A stretch of DNA of 27,853 nt from Chloroflexota bacterium. GTDB taxonomy: Bacteria; Chloroflexota; Dormibacteria; Dormibacterales; Dormibacteraceae. The stretch covers positions 1 to 27,853 of the forward strand of contig VBKD01000175.1 of the NCBI GenBank assembly GCA_005888075.1, in the 5' to 3' direction. The position numbers were made by a program, and so were the translations under genes. Positions within the stretch are counted from its first letter, which is position 1. Each line of letters opens with the position of its first letter. Below, in pieces: positions 24,206 to 27,853 of this stretch. Below the pieces are notes generated by a model. The model saw only the letters and a program-made list of their open reading frames with translations. It was not told where the DNA came from and made no database searches.

Positions 24206-25156
24206 TCAGAAGCCTCGGGCGGCGAGGTACTCGCGGTTGGCGCTCTGGTCGGCCGCCGGCTGGCCCGCGGGATCTGGGAGAACGTCTTGTTCGACCACGA
24301 TCCACCCCGAGTAGCCCTCGCGGATGCCTTCCAGCACGCCATCCACGTCGAGGTCACCGTCGCCCAGCCGGCAAAAAGCCTTCCGCCTCCAGATCTCGGA
24401 CAACGGTGCGCTCTCTCGCACAATGGCGTCGACCACCGCCCGCCGTGCGTCCTTGAGGTGGAGGTGGTTGATGCGCTCGCGCCAGTCGCCCATGGCCCGT
24501 ACCGGGTCGCCGCCGCCGAGCAGCAGGTGACCCGTGTCGAGGCACAGGTTGATCGAAGTGAGCTCGAGCACCTTCTCGATCTCCCACGGTGCCTCAACAT
24601 ACGTGCCGGTTTCGGGGTGGAAGGTCGGCTCGTAGCCGCGTTCGCGACACAGCGCCACGGCCATCTCGACGCCGTCGGCGAATCGCTTCCACCCCTCGCG
24701 GTCGAACCCAAGCGAGCGATCGACCACAGCCTGACCCGGGCGAGAGCGCCGCAGGTCGCTCCCGATGTCGGCCAGCGTCGGGCGCGGCTTCAAGCCATCG
24801 TTCCCACGAACGGCGTCGAAGACGTCGAGGAGGGAGTCGAGGTCGTGGATGGCGCTCGACATCTTTTTCGTATCGCTGAAAGGAAGCTCGAAGAACCCGC
24901 CCGACAACCCCAGACCCCGCCCCTTCAAGCTGTCGGCGAGCTCCTCGCCATAACCGAAGTAGCCCAGCGGTCCGAGGTCGATTCCCGCATAACCCGCGGC
25001 GGCGACTTCGTCCAGGACTGTGGCGCCGTCCGGGACCCCCGGCATGATTCCAACGGTGAGCTCGAACGCGCCGTAGCTGACCGGCGCGTTGGCGATCGCG
25101 ATCATTTCCGCCGGCTTCGAGTGCGCCGCGGACGACGCGGGCTGTGATTCCTTCAT
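24206..25156 (-). CDS. IolE-like sugar phosphate isomerase/epimerase (TIM barrel)
   Basis: The 316-residue AP-endonuclease-2-type TIM barrel has the metal-site pattern of IolE (2-keto-myo-inositol dehydratase) and relatives: TFHPETGTYVEAPWEIEKVL, CLDTGHLLLGGGDP, INHLHLKDARRAV and WIVVEQD supply the Glu, Asp, His and Glu ligands. A motif of this type catalyses dehydration, epimerisation or elimination on keto-sugars or keto-cyclitols. ATG 25156 overlaps the stop of the preceding dehydrogenase as TGATG, supporting this start over longer upstream frames. The dehydrogenase-dehydratase pairing fits inositol catabolism, but no iolB, iolC or iolD homologue is in the window, so I leave it unnamed. 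Confidence 0.86.
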   Translation of the reverse strand: MKESQPASSAAHSKPAEMIAIANAPVSYGAFELTVGIMPGVPDGATVLDEVAAAGYAGIDLGPLGYFGYGEELADSLKGRGLGLSGGFFELPFSDTKKMSSAIHDLDSLLDVFDAVRGNDGLKPRPTLADIGSDLRRSRPGQAVVDRSLGFDREGWKRFADGVEMAVALCRERGYEPTFHPETGTYVEAPWEIEKVLELTSINLCLDTGHLLLGGGDPVRAMGDWRERINHLHLKDARRAVVDAIVRESAPLSEIWRRKAFCRLGDGDLDVDGVLEGIREGYSGWIVVEQDVLPDPAGQPAADQSANREYLAARGF

Positions 25157-26283
25157 CAGGCCTTGCGGCGCGACGTGGCCAAAGCGGTCTGAGACGGCTC
25201 GTCGCGCGCCGTGCGGCTGAGATGCGACGCCACTACCGCTTCGCACAGAGCGATGTCGTGCAGGGCATCCCGACCGGAGGTCACCGGTTGCTTGTTTCTC
25301 GTCACGCACTCGTGGAAATGGACCAGCTCCTCCTTGAAGCTCTCGCGAAACGATGTGATCTCCTCCGTACGCGACGAACGCGGCGACTTCTCTTCTCCAT
25401 CCTCAGAGACGAGAAGGGTGGGCATGCTGCGCAAGAAGGGCGACGGGAATGAGAGGGTCAGGCGCCTCTCGGGCGAGTGAAAGGCGAACTCCATCGAGTA
25501 GCGTGCGATCCCCGGCAGGTCCACCCAGGCCAGGATGCGCTGGGCGGCGCCGTACTTGAAGATCGCGGTCAAACCTGTTTCACGGATGTCGGCGAACTCG
25601 AGTCGATCAGGTTCGCCCATCACTCCTCGCATCGCGTTGAACTCGTGGACCAGGCTGTCGAGGAGCACCACGTGATAGGCCCAACGCGAAAGGGAATCCG
25701 CGTTCGGCACCGCGGCCGCGATGCGAGCCGTGTTGTCCTCGGTCAGCGACTCCGCCAGGTCCTTCGGCAAAGGCCCGCTCCGTTGAAGGCCGTAGTGCTC
25801 GACATAAGGAGCAAGCGGCGACTCGAGCGTCGTGATCTGGAGCAGGCGCAGGTCTCGTAGCGTCCGCGCCTCTTCGACCAGCCGCAGGTAGGCGGGGTCG
25901 TAGCGCTTGTTGTAGCCGACCATGAGGATTGTGCCGGCGTCGTCGGCGGCCTCGATCATGGCCTGGCCCTCAGCCAGCGAGAAGCACATCGGCTTTTCAA
26001 CGAACGCGTGGATGCCCGCACGCGCCGCGGCGATCGCGATCGGCGCGTGGCTGCCTGAGGTAAGGACCAGGACCGCGTCAAGCGGCTGCGTGAGCATCTC
26101 CTGCCAGGACGCGAACTGCTGATCGACGCCGTACTCGCGCGCGCATGCGGAGCGGACATCCTCGGACACGTCGCAGAGCGCGGCGATCTCGAATCGGTCG
26201 CCCAGCTCTCGCAGGTAGTTCAGGTGCATGACCTGGGCGATCAGGCCGCATCCGATGACCCCAACCCTCAGGCGTCTGGCCAA
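25156..26283 (-). CDS. Gfo/Idh/MocA family oxidoreductase
   Basis: This is the first gene of the minus-strand operon behind the palindrome at 26308. It encodes about 375 residues with the Rossmann motif RVGVIGCGLIAQVMHL, LVLTSGSHAPIAIAAA, VEKPMCFSL (catalytic Lys) and VGYNKRYDPAYL. The substrate-binding domain differs from its two neighbours: a long insert with PYVEHYGLQ and ADSLSRWAYHVVLLDSLVHEFNAM replaces the usual glycine-rich DxGxH motif, so it is a distinct subfamily. I prefer TTG 26283 because GGAGG lies 7 nt upstream; TTG 26289 adds two residues but leaves no room for that site. It is probably the committed oxidation or reduction step of the pathway. Confidence 0.87.
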   Translation of the reverse strand: MARRLRVGVIGCGLIAQVMHLNYLRELGDRFEIAALCDVSEDVRSACAREYGVDQQFASWQEMLTQPLDAVLVLTSGSHAPIAIAAARAGIHAFVEKPMCFSLAEGQAMIEAADDAGTILMVGYNKRYDPAYLRLVEEARTLRDLRLLQITTLESPLAPYVEHYGLQRSGPLPKDLAESLTEDNTARIAAAVPNADSLSRWAYHVVLLDSLVHEFNAMRGVMGEPDRLEFADIRETGLTAIFKYGAAQRILAWVDLPGIARYSMEFAFHSPERRLTLSFPSPFLRSMPTLLVSEDGEEKSPRSSRTEEITSFRESFKEELVHFHECVTRNKQPVTSGRDALHDIALCEAVVASHLSRTARDEPSQTALATSRRKA

Positions 26284-26307
26284 CCTCAACCCTCCGGAGC
26301 AATTGAC

Positions 26308-26319
26308 TGGAACGTTCCA
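26308..26319. promoter_or_regulatory. Operator-like perfect palindrome TGGAACGTTCCA
   Basis: This perfect 12-bp palindrome with central CG lies 25 nt upstream of the preferred TTG start of the dehydrogenase gene and 5 nt downstream of the TATAGG -10 candidate. It matches the site in front of the permease, and AACC(T/A)ATA flanks both copies on the same side. I infer a LacI/GalR-family operator; no such regulator gene is in the window. Confidence 0.65.
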
Positions 26320-26324
26320 CGGAA

Positions 26325-26351
26325 CCTATACGAAAGGGGGCGCAGTGTCAA
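26325..26351 (-). promoter_or_regulatory. Sigma70-type promoter for the dehydrogenase/isomerase operon
   Basis: On the minus strand TTGACA (26351-26346), a perfect -35, is followed by TATAGG (26330-26325) at 15 bp, or TAGGTT at 17 bp. The pair lies between the TIM-barrel gene above and the Gfo/Idh gene, directly before the palindrome. Confidence 0.55.
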
Positions 26352-26368
26352 CACCCGCCTGGCGAGTT

Positions 26369-27331
26369 TCAGGTCGTGCGGGACGGCCCGAGCACGGCGG
26401 CGGCCTCTGGGATGCCTTCTTCGGCCGTGACGAACGGATCCTCGTGCTCGATCGCGATGGTCTGGACCCGCCCTTTGGCACTCAGAGCCGCAACGAACCG
26501 GCGCCACCAGGCCTGGTCGTGGCCCCGTCCGACGACCGCGAAATTCCACGGCATCGCCTCGGGCGGACGAGGCCAGCGCCGGTCGAGCAGGCCGTTGAGC
26601 GCGAGATTTTCGGTTGAAAACGTCACGTCCTTGCCGTGGCAGTGTCCGGCGCGGTCACCGATGTTGTCGACGACCGCGACAGGATCCATCCCCATCCAGA
26701 AGAAATGGCTGGGGTCGATGTTCGCCGCGATCGCATCGCCGAGGTTCGAGACTCGATCGAAGGACTCGATGTTGTAAACGACGGTGCCGGGGTGAAGCTC
26801 GAGGCAGACCAGCAGCTGCGGGTGCTCGCGCGTGGCGAACTCGGCGATGCCGGTCCAGTACGGCTCGACCCATTGCTCGAATTGCGTTTCAAAAATGTCC
26901 TCGAGGTATGGCAGCCAACCGCCCCCGGCGAAATGGGGTGTCTGATCGCCACGAGCGCCCGGTGGGCATCCGGCGAGCGCCACGACTCGCTCGACTCCTA
27001 TCTGGGCGGCGAGGCGGATGGCGTCGCGCAGGTCGGCATCGTGCTGGTGAGCGATCGCCCGGTCGGGATGGAGGGGATTGCCCCAAACATTGAGCGCGCA
27101 GACTCGCAGGCCGCGTGCGGTGATCTCATTCAGCCACGCGCGCCGGGCCGGTGCGTCGTGGAGCAAGGTGGGCATATCGCAGTGAGCGCGCGGCGCGTAG
27201 CCGCCTGCGCCGATCTCCAGGTCGGTCACTGCAGGGGCTTCGCGCACGAGCCAGTCCATCACCTCCACCAGCGGGCGGGCGGCAAATGGTTCCGTCACCA
27301 CCCCAATTCGTGGCGTGAGGGTGTCCTGCAT
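26369..27331 (-). CDS. Sugar phosphate isomerase/epimerase family TIM-barrel protein
   Basis: The 320-residue protein belongs to the xylose-isomerase-like/AP-endonuclease-2 TIM-barrel family. It opens with RIGVVTEPFAARPLVEVMDW and TDLEIGAGGYAP, has VCLELHPGTVVYNIESFDRV (first metal Glu), ANIDPSHFFWMGMDPV (Asp-His), AGHCHGKDVTF (His-x-His-x-Lys) and IAIEHEDPF (last Glu). It differs in sequence from the IolE-like neighbour, so the locus has two distinct barrel enzymes. It lies upstream of the operator-controlled promoter and is divergent from the MFS gene with about 40 bp between, so it may have its own promoter. Dehydration, elimination or epimerisation of a keto-sugar is the likely chemistry; the substrate is unknown. 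Confidence 0.87.
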   Translation of the reverse strand: MQDTLTPRIGVVTEPFAARPLVEVMDWLVREAPAVTDLEIGAGGYAPRAHCDMPTLLHDAPARRAWLNEITARGLRVCALNVWGNPLHPDRAIAHQHDADLRDAIRLAAQIGVERVVALAGCPPGARGDQTPHFAGGGWLPYLEDIFETQFEQWVEPYWTGIAEFATREHPQLLVCLELHPGTVVYNIESFDRVSNLGDAIAANIDPSHFFWMGMDPVAVVDNIGDRAGHCHGKDVTFSTENLALNGLLDRRWPRPPEAMPWNFAVVGRGHDQAWWRRFVAALSAKGRVQTIAIEHEDPFVTAEEGIPEAAAVLGPSRTT

Positions 27332-27372
27332 GTGTCGAGCGCAATTTAGTCGCTATCGCCGCCCGAGGACAC

Positions 27373-27853
27373 ATGGCGACTTCGAGTCACTATCGTTGGT
27401 CGGCCATCAACGACTCGCTGATTCGCAGCAGGAGTGGCGCCCTCGTGGCGGCGCTCAGCTTCTCGACCCTTGCGACCGGATTGCTTCAGATCTGCTTGCC
27501 GCTGGAGCTAGGGCAGCTGAGGGCGTCGCCGGCCGAGATCGGAATCACCCTGTCGATGTTCGGCTTGGGGATGTTTGCGTTCGAGTGGGTTTGGGGTGCG
27601 GTCGCGGATCGATTCGGATACCGAGCGCCGCTCGCCGTGTCGCAGCTGCTCTACGCCATTTTCATCCTGGTGCTGTCGCGGGTCCAGTCCGTGCCGCTCA
27701 TCGCGGTCGGATACCTGCTCGCGTCGGGCATGATGGTCGCTGTCGGGCCGATCTCCCGCTCATACCTCGGCACGAGGTTGCACTCCCGGCTGCGCGCGAC
27801 GGGGCTGGCGCTGGTTTCCGCTCAGTGGGTGCTGGCTGCGTCCATCGGCGCCG
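27373..27853 (+). CDS. MFS transporter, N-terminal part (cut by window end)
   Basis: The frame is open from ATG 27373 to the last base, giving 160 residues. GAGG lies 4 nt before the start. The protein shows at least four membrane segments and the MFS loop 2-3 signature GAVADRFGYRAPL after WV. Segments include ALVAALSFSTLATGLLQICLPL, IGITLSMFGLGMFAFEWVWG, LLYAIFILVL and IAVGYLLASGMMVAVGPISRSYLGTR. It is divergent from the TIM-barrel gene, which suggests that it carries a substrate or product of the sugar block, possibly in place of the broken APC permease. The substrate and total length cannot be judged. Confidence 0.85.
   Translation, partial: MATSSHYRWSAINDSLIRSRSGALVAALSFSTLATGLLQICLPLELGQLRASPAEIGITLSMFGLGMFAFEWVWGAVADRFGYRAPLAVSQLLYAIFILVLSRVQSVPLIAVGYLLASGMMVAVGPISRSYLGTRLHSRLRATGLALVSAQWVLAASIGA

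Noticed and set aside
24202..24711. Upstream extension of the IolG-like dehydrogenase
   Set aside because: The extra 170 codons overlap the IolE-like gene out of frame and show no homology. The Rossmann motif begins directly after GTG 24201.
22165..27331. Complete myo-inositol (iol) operon
   Set aside because: IolG- and IolE-like proteins are present, but IolB, IolC, IolD and IolA homologues are not, so naming the genes as iol is not supported.

Overview
The window is high-GC bacterial chromosomal DNA, densely coded, with many 1-4 nt stop/start overlaps and several GTG/TTG starts without a clear Shine-Dalgarno. FtsEX with an M23 hydrolase, a soluble Ser/Thr kinase fused to a receiver and HD-GYP, acyl-CoA enzymes and many Gfo/Idh sugar dehydrogenases would suit a soil-type Chloroflexota or Candidatus Dormibacterota lineage, or less likely an actinobacterium. 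That placement is inference with low confidence. I found no rRNA, tRNA, CRISPR array, insertion sequence or phage gene.

Layout. (1) 1-8.55 kb holds a partial MaoC-like hydratase, a class III CoA-transferase and a DUF993 aldolase-like protein on +; a phosphotriesterase-fold hydrolase and an FAD oxidoreductase on -; then, divergently on +, a ROK sugar kinase, a Gfo/Idh dehydrogenase, a SIS-domain isomerase and a shikimate-dehydrogenase-like enzyme. It looks like an uncharacterised sugar or sugar-acid catabolic locus. (2) 8.57-11.82 kb on - is a cell-division operon: ftsE, ftsX, a coiled-coil M23 peptidase with an intact active site, and a small membrane protein. (3) 12.06-18.85 kb on + carries the kinase-receiver-HD-GYP fusion, an acyl-CoA dehydrogenase, a DUF302 protein, Hsp20, Lon protease and a stand-alone receiver protein. 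(4) 18.88-22.06 kb on - is a decaying unit: an APC permease and a nucleotidyltransferase, each broken by a frameshift and apparent internal deletion, on either side of an intact metallophosphoesterase. (5) 22.17-27.33 kb on - is a second sugar or cyclitol block: three Gfo/Idh oxidoreductases and two TIM-barrel isomerase/epimerase proteins, with a divergent MFS transporter cut by the right edge.

The most informative non-coding signal is a near-identical palindrome (core TGGAnCGTTCCA) found at only two places I could see. Each copy lies just downstream of a promoter-like -35/-10 pair, one in front of the broken permease and one in front of the dehydrogenase/isomerase operon. This suggests both units answered to one LacI-type repressor, and that the permease once supplied substrate to block 5. 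The gene mix of block 5 fits either inositol-type catabolism or an oxidation-elimination-hydration-reduction (3-keto-sugar) route; the sequence alone does not decide between them.
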